Made by a program: the position numbers and the translations under genes. A stretch of 64,000 nucleotides of DNA, taken from positions 4,838,501 through 4,902,500 of the forward strand of contig JAKSXM010000231.1 of NCBI GenBank assembly GCA_022575985.1, given 5' to 3'. The DNA comes from Anagrus nilaparvatae (taxonomy: Eukaryota; Arthropoda; Insecta; Hymenoptera; Mymaridae). This document shows, in pieces, positions 27,840 to 37,845 of the stretch; within the stretch, counting starts at the first letter, position 1; every line of letters starts with the position of its first letter. Below the pieces are notes generated by a model that saw only the letters and a list, made by a program, of their open reading frames with translations, had not been told where the DNA came from and made no database searches.

Positions 27840-28085
27840 TCGAGAGCATCAGGCAAATTCAAGATGGGGCTAGCAGTAAAGTTACGGAAAAGAAGCCAGT
27901 AAAAAAACCAGGTAAGAAAACAGTCTCTATTAAGAAACCATCCATCAACAAACCTGTTTCAGCTAAACAAATCCGCAGTAGCAAAAAAACCAGCTGCTGA
28001 GAAAAAATCCAAAACAACTAAACCTTCAGCACCTGAATCTCCCAAGAAGGCTAAAAAAGCAAAAGCAGCAAAAAAAATGAATAAT
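27840..28085 (+). pseudogene. H1: histone H1 C-terminal tail
   Basis: Plus strand: RASGKFKMG (end of the globular domain, compare GASGSFKL), then after a shift SSKVTEKKPVKKPGKKTVSI and KKPSINKPVSAKQ, then another shift to AVAKKPAAEKKSKTTKPSAP and ESPKKAKKAKAAKK. The Lys/Ala/Pro composition with KKP and KKA repeats is diagnostic of the H1 tail. At least two frameshifts and no winged-helix domain remain. A stem-loop follows at 28130. Confidence 0.82.
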
Positions 28086-28129
28086 ATAGTCTTAAATCTG
28101 TCCTATTTAAGGTAATCTTAAACACAATC

Positions 28130-28145
28130 AGTCCTTTTCAGGGCC
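28130..28145 (+). terminator. histone mRNA 3' stem-loop (H1), partly decayed
   Basis: AGTCCTTTTCAGGGCC: intact TTTC loop, with one wobble and one mismatch in the stem. It lies about 45 bp after the H1 tail on the same strand. Confidence 0.75.
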
Positions 28146-28204
28146 ATAAAATTTTTTAACAATTGAACAAGTGTTACATGATTTATCACGATTTATTATC
28201 ATCA

Positions 28205-28320
28205 CTTCTCGGGAAAAAACCGCTATTCGACTTCTTTTGCTGGATAACTCCCTATCCATGCACACAGCGATGGCATTAAGGTTGTGTCAGTAAACAAAAT
28301 CAGTTCCAAAACAACTATTA
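28205..28320 (+). pseudogene. H2B: histone H2B, C-terminal fragment on the plus strand
   Basis: Plus strand: TAIRLLLLDNSLSMHTA, matching TAVRLLLPGELAKHAV, then in another frame DGIKVVSVNKISSK, matching [13 protein letters not shown]. It is a third H2B relic and the only one on this strand, so the old array contained an inversion or more than one unit orientation. It is heavily diverged. Confidence 0.6.
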
Positions 28321-28419
28321 TAGGACTTAAATTTTTATCCATGGAAATATAAAAACAAAAATAAGATTATTTATTAAATTTTTGAATTTTATTCAACGAA
28401 AATTATTAACATCAAAAAA

Positions 28420-29236
28420 TCATTTTTTATTTTCCTTAATCGGAGTAATTTCAATTTTTCGAGAAGTCCATATGAAAAATCCCTTCTTATTGCCATTATC
28501 CTCGTCGATCAATTCATATCTCATTACGTGCCCTTTGAAGTCTTCGGATAATCGAATGAGCTTCATGTCTTTTTCTTTCTCTTTAGTCCCAAGAAAAAGA
28601 TCGACGTTTAATAACCAGGATCTATTTTGGAAAAAAAATCATCTATAAAAGATTCGTTTACTCGAATTAATTTTTTTTCTATTTATTAAAGATTTATAAA
28701 ATAAGTTTGTATTATCTTGCCTGTTTGATTCTCTTCGATTGAAGAAGGCAATTTCATCATTTCTTTTTGGGAACTAGGTATTTCGGATATGACGTTCGTC
28801 TCCTCTTCTTTGTTATCCATGAGAATAATTTTTTCAACATATTTGCTTACACTAGTAAAGAACGCATCATCTGAAATAATTATAATAGTTTAAGTAAATA
28901 TCACGCGCGAAAGTGAAAATACTTAATTTTTGAAAAAAATATTTTAAAAAAATTTGGATACTTCATAATCTTGATTTGAAAACATTTATTCTAATTAAAA
29001 ACTTTATTAATTTCATTTACCCTTTAAATTCGCAATATCTTCGTCACAGGCTGTTAAAGTTGCACTTGCAGATCAAGATGCACTTGAAATATCCGAAAAA
29101 TCCGGATTATAAAAATTATTTTCTAATGTAAAATCTTCAAGATAAATGTTAAAATTATTTATAAACTTTACATAAATTCGCGTCATTTACAACAATGTAA
29201 GATTTTTAAAATTTACCGAAAGATTTTTCTTCATTA
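28420..29236 (-). pseudogene. unknown spliced gene, last exons, cut by E2
   Basis: Minus-strand exon pieces with plausible splice sites. A short piece ends at a donor (TTTCG/GTAAATT, 29219). A middle exon of about 29150-29021 (DFTLENNFYNPDFSDISSAS, in-frame TGA at 29073-29075, then ACDEDIANLK) ends at donor G/GTAAATG. An exon starts at 28870 after ATTATTTCAG and joins in phase (DDAFFTSVSKYVEKIILMDN, EEETNVISEIPSSQ). A last frame of about 28640-28420 reads VDLFLGTKEKEKDMKLIRLS, FKGHVMRYELIDEDNGNKKG and FFIWTSRKIEITPIKENKK, then stop. No family is recognised. The TGA suggests decay; upstream exons are removed by E2. Confidence 0.5.
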
Positions 29237-29521
29237 TTAGTCCATGGAATTAATATAAATATCCACACATTTAGCTTTTATATTTAATTTCAGATGTACT
29301 TGTACCTTTATATTTCTTTGATTACCAAAAACTCCTTTTATTATTACATTGCTTACTAGTAATATTATGACATCTCCTTTGTCTCTCAGATTAGCCAGTA
29401 GTGCTTTGGAAATCACCGATGATTGGGCACCCGTATCTAGAAGTGCTCTTACTGGTCTTTTATTTACCAAAACCTCTATTATTGGACTACCTTTCCTTTT
29501 TAGCTCTTCTATAACATTCAT
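29237..29521 (-). pseudogene. E2 aspartic protease
   Basis: The frame contains IIEVLVNKRPVRALLDTGAQ, then SSVISKALLANL, and later VIIKGVFGNQRNIKVQVHL. D-T-G in ALLDTGAQSSVIS is the retropepsin catalytic triad, and the family works as a dimer to process Gag-Pol. It is followed by INSMD and a stop, and RT never begins. Upstream, the same frame continues through a lysine-rich, Ser/Glu-rich linker (SSEEEDSQSEAEEFEM) from the gag end. Confidence 0.75.
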
Positions 29522-30698
29522 TTCAAATTCTTCAGCTTCAGATTGTGAGTCTTCTTCTTCCGAGCTCTTGATTGTTCTTATTTTTCTTTCAAGCAGTTGC
29601 TGATTGCCATTTGTCCCCTTAAAGTTCTTTTTGTATCGATGTTCTCTTGAATCGTGTGCCTTCTTTTCTTGTACCTTTTGGTCTTTAATTGGCTTCTCAT
29701 CTTCCTGTTGGAGAGTTTGATTACTGCTAAAGTTTTTCTTGTAATAACCCTTTGACGTGCTACTTGTCTAAAACACCATTTCCATCGATTCATCCAAATA
29801 TCTTGGCCATTTCCCATATAGTTCGAGGTTGTCTCATCTCCAGTCTGTCAACTACTGCTTCAGAAAAATGCCATATCAATCAATCAATTATTTCTTCATC
29901 ATTGGGAAAATGATTTAGGTAACGAGCATGGTTGGCCCATTTCAGAAAATAATTTTCTCTCCCATTGTCACTTTCACAACACCCTGACCTTAGATATGCG
30001 CTTACTTTTCTTTGAATGGTTTTGGACCAGTATTTATCCAAGACCCAACGTCTCAGTTGTTGGTAGTCTCCTTCATCCGCAAAACGAACCCAATTGGCTG
30101 CGTTCCCCTTCAGGGCAGCCTTGAATACGCTTTTGATGGCTTCATCCCCGACTAGTTCTTGGTTCGCCATCTCCTCAATTTGGTTGACAAACCACACCGG
30201 GTTTGTTTTCTTAATATTACCATTAAAATTGACGTCCGCCTGAAGAATACTTTTGGTCACTGCGTTGACTTGGTCCTGAGTTGACCTACGACGAACATCC
30301 ATGTGTCCCCCATCGACATTACGTGCGCCACCTGCTCGTTCGTGGAGAAACTGTTGCCTTTCTACTTCAAGTTGACGTATGTGCTCCCGCAATAATTCGA
30401 CGTCATTGACTCCCAACATTCTTTTTTGGCCCCTGGGATCTCCCCTGCCATAACCGTCATCTTGTCTCCTTTCCTGTTGTTGTTAAATTGGACCAGGAGG
30501 TGGCGTATCTCGACGACTGTCTAATGGTGGACTTCTAACGCCTCTTCCCCTTCCTCGTGGGGTTCCTAGATTATAATTTGCCAATCCAAAGTTGTTGGCC
30601 CATCTTCGATGACCCACATCCGGTTCGTTAGATGCCTGACTTCCGTCTTCTTCCCTCGAATTCAACGAAGCATGGTCCTCGATTTTATTATCCGTCAT
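29522..30698 (-). pseudogene. E2 gag
   Basis: N-terminal piece 30698-30483 (MTDNKIEDHASLNSREEDGS, RGRGRGVRSPPLDSRRDTPP) ends at a TAA; the next frame, 30419-29880, has the coiled coil LREHIRQLEVERQQF and capsid-like helices (NPVWFVNQIEEMANQELVGD, FKAALKGNAANWVRFADEGD, RRWVLDKYWSKTIQRKVSAY). Further stops break the nucleocapsid region, where no CCHC knuckle could be traced. Capsid would form virus-like particles in the cytoplasm. Several stops make it inactive. Confidence 0.75.
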
Positions 30699-30990
30699 TT
30701 TGACTCTAAAACGCCGGTTTAATTAATTAATAATTGTTAAACAAATATAATGAAATTAGATATTAATATTTCTAGTCTATTGCAATAGAAATATTTTAGC
30801 TTTATTGCTAAATTTATGACAGTATTTATGATCACTTTCGATTAAATTATGAATCACTTGTTTTCACAGTTAATATTTTTATTAGTATTGATCACTTGTT
30901 TTCACAGTTAAAATTTTTATTAGTATTAATATTTTATATTCTTTAATATTTTGATAGCCACCACTTATTCACCGCGTGGTCACAGCGGCG

Positions 30991-31007
30991 TCCTGTCATG
31001 GTCGCCA
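30991..31007 (-). promoter_or_regulatory. E2 primer binding site
   Basis: Coding strand TGGCGACCATGACAGGA, one change from the E1 site and likewise two bases inside the LTR. tRNA-Arg type by family knowledge. Confidence 0.7.
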
Positions 31008-31009
31008 CA

Positions 31010-31269
31010 AGATTCTAGTTAACCTACTTTAATCTCCGGTTCTAAATCTCGAAGAGGATTAGGAGGTCAAAGGAATATATCTCAGGATAATAAATGATGC
31101 TAATTATTTATTGCAATATGATTTATTAAGATAGGAGGAGGCCAGTGCGTATAGTCATATAGCAAAGGCGTCCGGTCCTGTCTATTCAAATATCTAAGAT
31201 ACACTGACTAGTCCATCGCGTTCTAGTCAATTATTCTCCCACTCTTGCTATCCAGTACTCCCTCTTACA
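31010..31269 (-). repeat. E2 5' LTR (solo in this window)
   Basis: About 260 bp. In plus-strand text it ends CCCTCTTACA like E1 (CCCTTACA) and begins two bases after the primer site with AGATTCTAG instead of TG, so one end is mutated. It contains pyrimidine-rich and TCTCCC stretches like the E1 LTR. E3 gag sequence begins right after it. Confidence 0.65.
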
Positions 31270-32642
31270 AATCCGCGACGCGCTCTTTTTCATGCTGAGT
31301 CCGTTTTCTAAGACTCTCGTACAAAGCAAACTGAAATGCAGGATCACTAAAACGTGCTCTCCAAGACTGTTCAAAATCGCGGAAATCACGCCATTGAGGA
31401 AGAGTATTCCTAAACCAGTGTAAAACTACTCCACCTAAGAAGAACGGTAAACAGGAAAATAATTCCTCGTCACTTACTCTAACTAAACGGCGACATTCTT
31501 GGATCCGTTTTAAAAATTCATCACCTCTTCGTCGGCCTTACCGACAAAATGTACATCCCATTTTCGCATTAAATCATAAGCTGGAGCTGTTTTTTGATTA
31601 TCATGAAACCCGTCCATCTAATGATTACCTCTATCATAAAGTATATTTTCCGTTAAATTATTTTCCCTCAAATTTACGTCGCGATTATGCTGTCGCTCTA
31701 CTTGGTCATAAAAGCTAGCGTTACTCCTAACTGTATTAACATTAACTCTTAGTTCATGAATATTTAATAAACCTTCATCACGGAAATTTTATCTTTCTAA
31801 GCGAGTATTATTTAAATCTAATTGAAGCTCAGGACTTTCCCTCAGCTGTGCGTTATTACTATTTCTCAAATTCATATCCCAAAAGGGATCAGCTTTTGGC
31901 CCAAAGTTTCTACTAGCATTAAATTTCTACTATCATTAAATTCGCGGCCAGAATTGTTAAATAGAGTATCAACTAGTGGCCCAGAAGTTTCCCTTAACGA
32001 TATTTCAAAATTGTCATTATATTGAGATAATTCATCGACTTGTACTAAAGGGATTTGCCTCGGATTAACGGTATTTAATGACCTGTTGGTAACACTTGGG
32101 TTTTGATTAAATAGAGGTAAGGGCCCTTGACGTCCCAAGACATTATTATTTTCCGCCCTATTATTTCCTGATTCTAACCAACGGCTTGGAAATGAACTAT
32201 TTGTTCAATTTCCTAGCATGTCAGTCCTAGTAAATCGTGGTCGCATAGGCAAATTTCTAATAACATGTTCGTTTCTACGCTCTACAGAAAACTTTGAACG
32301 AGTGCCCTGAGGTCCATTATTACCCCTTGACATCGATCCAAAGGCCTATTATTCACGTTCAATTGTTGTAAGCAACTTGTTATGTCGTCGGCTTGCACTG
32401 TGGTTTCGTGCACTGAATTTTGTATTGGGCTTGATGTTTCAACCCCAGGAGATACAGCTAGTACTGTATTTTCGGTAGCGGCTGTTCTTTGAGCGGCTTT
32501 ATCAGTCAATATTCTAATTTGTCTAGCAATATTTTGATTCCAATTTCCACGACACTTTACTGACCGACTTTACGAGTTCCTCCTGAAGCTGCTTATCCGG
32601 GAGCCTTTCCACATAACTTTTAATGCCAATAGCATTAGCCAT
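31270..32642 (-). pseudogene. E3 gag, truncated by E2
   Basis: Starts MANAIGIKSYVERLPDKQLQ and passes through stops and frameshifts over a Ser/Asn-rich middle. Near 31580-31270 the conserved gag capsid C-terminal text is visible: APAYDLMRKWDVHFVGKADE, FLKRIQECRRLVRVSDEELF, CLPFFLGGVVLHWFRNTLPQ, FRDFEQSWRARFSDPAFQFA, LRKRTQHEKERVADL. This is the insect Ty3/gypsy gag signature (LPFFLxGxAxxWxR...). It stops exactly where the E2 LTR begins. Confidence 0.8.
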
Positions 32643-32751
32643 AATCACTAATCACTCTAATTAAATTCACTGATAAAAAAAAATTAATTTAAAATCAATT
32701 AACTTCACTAATTCCAAATTAACTTAGCTTGAATCTGAATTGACTAAGTTT

Positions 32752-33179
32752 AACGATATCCAATTGTGAACGAAATTAACCTGCTAATTTTAATTGATAT
32801 AGTTAAATTGGGATAAGTTTAGCCTAATTTAACCTAATTTGGACTCTAGGAGTTCTTAGATTAGTAGTAAAGTCCAAATTTTCAACTGGTACATGGAATT
32901 TATCTGTAATTTGTTTTTAAATTTAACGAGAAACCACATCTTTTCTTAGTTCATTATTAAGCAATTACATTTTGTTATTTTAACGGTAACCACAATTTTG
33001 AAGTTTTCAGCAGTCAAAAACGATATTCCAAGTTTTATTTAAATTCTGGCTTAAAACGGTAATCCAAACTTATAACTTAATTTAAATATTAAGGAACGAC
33101 AAGCATAAAATTAAGCTTTATAAGACTTTTAATTATCAAACGGTAAACCTGATTAATTTAATCATAAAACGATTAGCCT
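32752..33179 (-). repeat. E3 leader motif array (AACGATAAnCCA)
   Basis: Same-direction copies: 32752 AACGATATCCA, 32925 AACGAGAAACCA, 32982 AACGGTAACCA, 33019 AACGATATTCCA, 33055 AACGGTAATCCA, 33139 AACGGTAAACC and 33169 AACGATTAGCC. Spacing ranges from 30 to 173 bp. It lies in the same place as the E4 array, between ORF0 and gag. On the coding strand the motif reads TGGnTTATCGTT. Confidence 0.55.
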
Positions 33180-33221
33180 AAAATTAAGCTTTCTACCAAG
33201 AAGACCATAATTTTTCTTTAA

Positions 33222-33518
33222 TTAGTGGTCCTTTTGGTAGAAGGATTCTATGAAGATATCCATTTGTGCTAAATGTAGTTTTGTGGTCTCTTCGTCTAAT
33301 TTTAACTTAATTTCCCCAAGGTTTTCCCTATATTGAATTATAAGATAGCAAAAATCCGTTTGTAGCCGCCTGGAGCAAGCGTCTTTGTCTGCTCCGGGGA
33401 CGCTTAAATTATTAAAATATTTAATTATTGTGCTACGGGAAGAGTTTATGAACTCTTGATTAGTCCTGTTACAATTACATAAATGCTTAACTCAGCACTC
33501 TTTCAATTTATTATCCAT
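33222..33518 (-). pseudogene. E3 ORF0, homologue of the E4 small ORF
   Basis: Starts MDNKLKEC, has one early in-frame stop, then continues to RSTIIKYFNNLSVPGADKDA, CSRRLQTDFCYLI, YRENLGEIKLKLDEE and IESFYQKDH before the stop at 33222. It aligns without large gaps to E4 6332-6643. The cysteines and the PGADK-x-x-C-x-RRL block are the conserved positions. Function unknown. Confidence 0.55.
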
Positions 33519-33799
33519 TTTATTAACTTAAATAAACTAACCAAAGCGGCAAAAAAGTTTCACACACAAACAAAAATACAAAGTTATCTTGCCACTGAAC
33601 TAAATTTAGAATTTTCACTGAATTGAATGAATTTACTGAATTTAATTAAACTGAATTAAATTTACTCTAATAATTAAAAAGAAATTGTTGAATTATATTT
33701 ATTTAACTGAATTTACAAAAAAGAAAAATTACTAAGACTTTAAAATTTTGAAATGAATTTACATGTAAATAGAATTGACCGGCTATTATAATTTCCAAA

Positions 33800-34068
33800 A
33801 TGGAACTGAACAAGGAGACCCGCGTGTCTCACGAATTCACCTCCGTTTTATCCCACGTGACCTTAACTATGAGTATAAATTTACAAAACCCCCTCCCTAT
33901 ATGTAGTCTTTGCTTAAAGGTATACCCCCCGTGAAATGCTCCATCTTTATAAAAGTGAAAATGAATATTATTACGCTTGCGCCGTTCCACACTAGGAGCG
34001 CCAGTGCATAGTTGAAACTTGACACTGCTGAGGCAAACTGTAACGCGGGGAATTTTCACCGTATTACA
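33800..34068 (-). repeat. E3 5' LTR-like block
   Basis: Coding strand begins TGTAATACGGTGAAAATTCC and parallels E4 7271 downward, including GGCGCTCCTAGTG, GGCGCAAGCGTAATA, a TTTATAAAGATGG TATA-like box and ATATAGGGAGGGGGTTTTGT. The inner boundary is uncertain. A second LTR was not found. Confidence 0.5.
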
Positions 34069-35813
34069 CGGATCTTATCTGTTGGTATTTATTTTATCAT
34101 GCTGGATCAATTTTTTATTCCAACAGTTCATTTTCGACCCTAGGATTCAATATATAAATCAGAATTTTTTTTACCAGATAGGGCCCAATAGGCCCCTGGA
34201 TGACGGATTTTGACCCGACCTCTAAAAGTTATTATATTTCTGTGAGTAGCCAATATTTCCCATAACCATGTTATAAATTCCTAGGGCCCATTTCTTACGT
34301 GCTAATTAGTATTTTATTTAAAAAAAACAAAAAAGATTTTGTATACACTATCTGTATTCCGTGAAAATCTGTATACAGTGACTTCATATGGGGTAAATTT
34401 ATTCAAAATTAATTTCCTACATTTTCCTACGTTGCAAAAAATAAATATTTTGTAACATTAATATTTAAATTATTTCATTTTTATTTATTTCATTTAAGTA
34501 TTATGGCTGTTTGCTATTACTGAATTTATAAGACTATGAAAAAAATTTGGTTTATTTTAATACGTTTCAAAAGTCTTGTTTCAAAATTCGAATAATTTTA
34601 CTATGTTATTGCAAACCACGATAAAATCTTCTATAATTTATAAACCTTCCGAATTAAAAAGATATTTTATATTGGCTCCATTAACAAAAGTATGTAATTT
34701 TTTTTTTTATTTAGAACCTAATTTTTTTTTGTCTATAATATCATTGAACGAAAATGCCAAAAATTAGAGGTTAATTGGTGGAATATTGGAGTGGATGCGA
34801 GTGGATGTAATATTATAGAAACTGTGATTAAATAGATGATATGATTTAATAAACGTGTGTACTGCTATACGGCTGAGTGCGTACTGTACACAGACAGGTA
34901 GCGCTTGATATTACCTATCTCTTTCTATGCATAAATTAAGGCGTGTTTACATATTATATTACGATAAAGGTATATTTACAATAATTTACAATACGGAACA
35001 TTCTCCCGGCTTAATTTTTTATCAAGGTAAAAAATTGAAAGAGAGTTTAAGAATTAAAATATTATTTACAAACAATTTTTTTTTTTTAAACAACATTATT
35101 ATGTGTTTTTTAAAAAGTCTAATAATTTATATACATAATTATAGATTTGTATTTTAACAATTAATATAACAGAATATAATACTAATTATGAAGATATTTA
35201 GATATTTTTAGAAAATGAGTTTATATACAATGAGAATTTGAATGAATACAATAATAAAAGAATATATAATATTGATTTACATCAAAATGATTATCAATAA
35301 CTATCGCTAATCAAAACGATCCTAGCAATCAATAAGAGTATTAGGACTATCATTTGTGATTAACAATACAAGAATAAATTTAAGAAATCATTTGAGGACT
35401 AAATTTAAGAATTATAGTTTATAACTGGTCTGCTAACATAATTTTAATTGTTTTAGAGAAACTCAGTTTAACCTTCTTAAACCGGAGTTTAAAATAATTT
35501 ATAATACCTCATTAAATGATTTGAATTTAAATTTGACAATTTTATCTCATATTAGTGATTATAAAATGTGCTTCAGTATCCCTCCCCACTTAATTTTACA
35601 TCACAGGTGAAAAATTATTAAATTATTGATTGAGATAAAATTGTAAAATTATAGTATACATAATTATAGAATGAATTATTAAACAAAGTTTTAGTATGAA
35701 AATTACATAAGAATTTTTTTTAAGATTTAAGATTATATTATTTTTATTTATAAAACTTGAGTAAATTTTGTCATGTTATAGTAGTACATATAATTAAATG
35801 CATTTTAATGCTT
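34069..35813. other. AT-rich stretch, possible copia-type LTR/leader debris
   Basis: No gene recognised. Around 34775-34930 a GTGGAATATTGGAGTGGATG stretch followed by CTATCTCTTTCTATGCATAA has the look of a copia-type LTR, and CCCGGCTTAATTTTT (35004) versus CCCACTTAATTTTA (35585) hint at repeated leader modules. Frames such as 34927-35157 are low complexity. Call uncertain. Confidence 0.25.
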
Positions 35814-36070
35814 GACATCCACCACTCTCCTATCTTTTATTAGATTACGGATTAATGAGTTTTTTGGTGAGAAATGTCGATGAGTTTTTTTTAAGAATTT
35901 AAGTTAAACATTTGCTACTCTCCTATCATTGATTAGAATACAGATTATTGAGTTTTATCGCAAAATGTTGAGGGAAAATATATAAATTTACAAATTTTGA
36001 CATCTACCACTCTCCTATCTTAAACAGAATACGGATTATTGAGATTTGTAAGAAATGTCAAAAGAGTAAG
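35814..36070. repeat. three tandem 92-bp units
   Basis: Units start at about 35814, 35906 and 35998 (period 92). Each has CTCTCCTATC near its start and TTACGGATTATTGAG or a close variant after it. Units 1 and 3 begin TGACATC and end near GAAATGTC, so each could fold back on itself. No coding capacity. Confidence 0.6.
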
Positions 36071-37395
36071 TGTAATTATAAGAAAAAATTATCGTAATGA
36101 ATTATTATTTTAAATTAAAGAATTAGATAATTTTTTTTTTAATGACAAAGTTTTTGAAAATTTAAGGATATTTCACTTAATAATAAATATCAAAATTTGA
36201 GTTAAGAAAGTTAAACCTTGCTTCCCGAGAACAATGAAATACGTAATAGATTTTAAAATTGAACATAATGTTCATAATGACTAATTTTAAGTAAAAGAGT
36301 AAAAAAAGTAAATAATAAAAATCTAACATATTTTAAACATAGTCCTCATGACAAAGAAAATTATATCTTGATTGATGAGATCTGCAAATGATGTCCAGGT
36401 ACTCCCACTGATTGACAAGACAGCCCGAACAGCTACAGTTTATGATAGACCTCTTGATGTCCAGCATTTAATTTAGAGACCTAGGTAACATCAAGTTAAT
36501 TAGTAATATGACCGAGATATAAATTATAATTAATTAAAATTTTGATTTTAAGTTTAACTTCATATTGATTATTATAAAATAAATTTTGAATTTATTTGTT
36601 AGAAAAAGTTTAAAAAATTAAAATAATAAATTATTACAAAAAGTTTACAGACAAAGAGCTTAATTATTTTTGTATTTATTATTATTATAAAAAAAAAAAT
36701 AATTAAAAATAAGTAAATAAATAAAAAAGAAAACGTAACTTAAGTTTTAAAGAGACACCAGCAGTAGACAAATTAACCACGTTGCAGATAATGAATATGA
36801 TTGGAGCAGACGCTTCGTGCCCAGTGCGCCGTCGCGTATGTACTTGTAGTCGTGGTGTAGATGCCCCGATGAAAAGATATGATGACGTGATACCAGTTAC
36901 TGCTTCATGCCGTCGTTGATTTAAGTGTGTGAGAGCAAAGAAGGAGTGGGAGAAAACTTGAATAGGTGCTTCTACTTCCCCAATGAAAAAGAATATAGCG
37001 GCATCTGAAGTTTGCTGTCGTCTTCTTGATAAAATGCGTGCGCATGACGCTTATATGCTGAGGATGTGTGAGCGAGAGAAACACCTTTATGTTAATATAT
37101 TATTTCCCCTCTTCTTCATTTATGATGATTTTCTTTTTTTTTTGTAATACACTTCTTGTTTTTTTTTTTAATTTTTTATAAATTTTTAAATAATTTATTT
37201 TTTGACAAGTTTTTCAACGAAGACAAACCTGCGATCATAATCTTTTTGCAATTATTAAAGTTGATACTTTGTATATTCTTGCATTCTGATATTGAAAATA
37301 AAAAATCATCTATTATTATTTTTGAATCCTGGAATCTGATCACTTACAAATTTTTTAACTTTGTAAAATATTAATAAATATTTTTCTTTGAAAAA
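36071..37395. other. noncoding stretch with a GC-richer island
   Basis: AT-rich except 36760-37090, an island of clearly higher GC (GTGCCCAGTGCGCCGTCGCG and similar) with no frame over 60 codons. It could be a retroelement leader or an old exon. The frame at 37156-37374 is AT-driven and not supported. Confidence 0.3.
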
Positions 37396-37845
37396 TCAAA
37401 TCCTATTTATCTGCCTAATCGCATATATTTTAAATTTACAGTTAATTATTGATTTAATAACTTTAACATCGTTTTCTTGAACGACATAATCTAATGTCAA
37501 AGAGAACATATATTCTTCTGTGGTAGTTATTACATCGACTAAATCGTCACTTGATATGAAACAAATTTTAAATTGTATCCTACTAATCGCTTTGAATGAT
37601 AAATTTTTAATCTAATTATTATTTAATTTGGATCCTTTCAATTTAAGAGACTTTAAACTTTTCAATTTATTGAACATTCTACAAATATTTACGGAAATTA
37701 AATTATCTCTATAGAAAAACTTATAATTTAACAAATTCAATTCTTCGATATTAAGTAATATTTTTATGGTAATAGGTCGTATAACTGCACTGATAACTCT
37801 GCGATAACTTTTAAAACTCAAGAGTATTGACCCTAGTAACAACAT
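37396..37845 (-). pseudogene. leucine-rich-repeat-like protein fragment, one stop
   Basis: One minus-strand frame of 150 codons with a single internal TAG (37612-37614). It reads IRPITIKILLNIEELNLLNY, ICRMFNKLKSLKSLKLKGSK, then past the stop IKNLSFKAISRIQFKICFIS, VDVITTTEEYMFSLTLDYVV and VIKSIINCKFKIYAI. The spacing of Leu/Ile and 'LKSLKLKGSKLNN' fit irregular LRRs of F-box/LRR-type insect proteins. An F-box is not visible. The uninterrupted frame on both sides of the stop argues for a recently dead gene or exon. Confidence 0.4.

Larger units (their letters stand above)
29237..31269 (-). mobile_element. LTR retroelement E2 (Ty3/gypsy), 3' half missing
   Basis: Minus strand: 5' LTR (31010-31269), primer binding site, gag, then a retropepsin fragment, ending at about 29237 against the unknown spliced gene. 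RT, RNase H, integrase and the second LTR are absent. The primer site and the gag N-terminal layout match E1, so E1 and E2 are related lineages. E2 interrupts the gag of E3. Confidence 0.8.
31270..34068 (-). mobile_element. LTR retroelement E3, 5' half
   Basis: Minus strand from the 5' end: LTR-like block to 34068, ORF0 (33518-33222), motif-array leader (33179-32752), gag start at 32642, then gag broken off at 31270 by the E2 insertion. The continuation beyond E2 is not found to the left, so the 3' half is deleted. It is the same family as E4. Confidence 0.7.

Noticed and set aside
29021..29160. In-frame TGA as selenocysteine
   Set aside because: No SECIS-like hairpin was seen and the gene is already truncated by E2; a simple stop is more likely.
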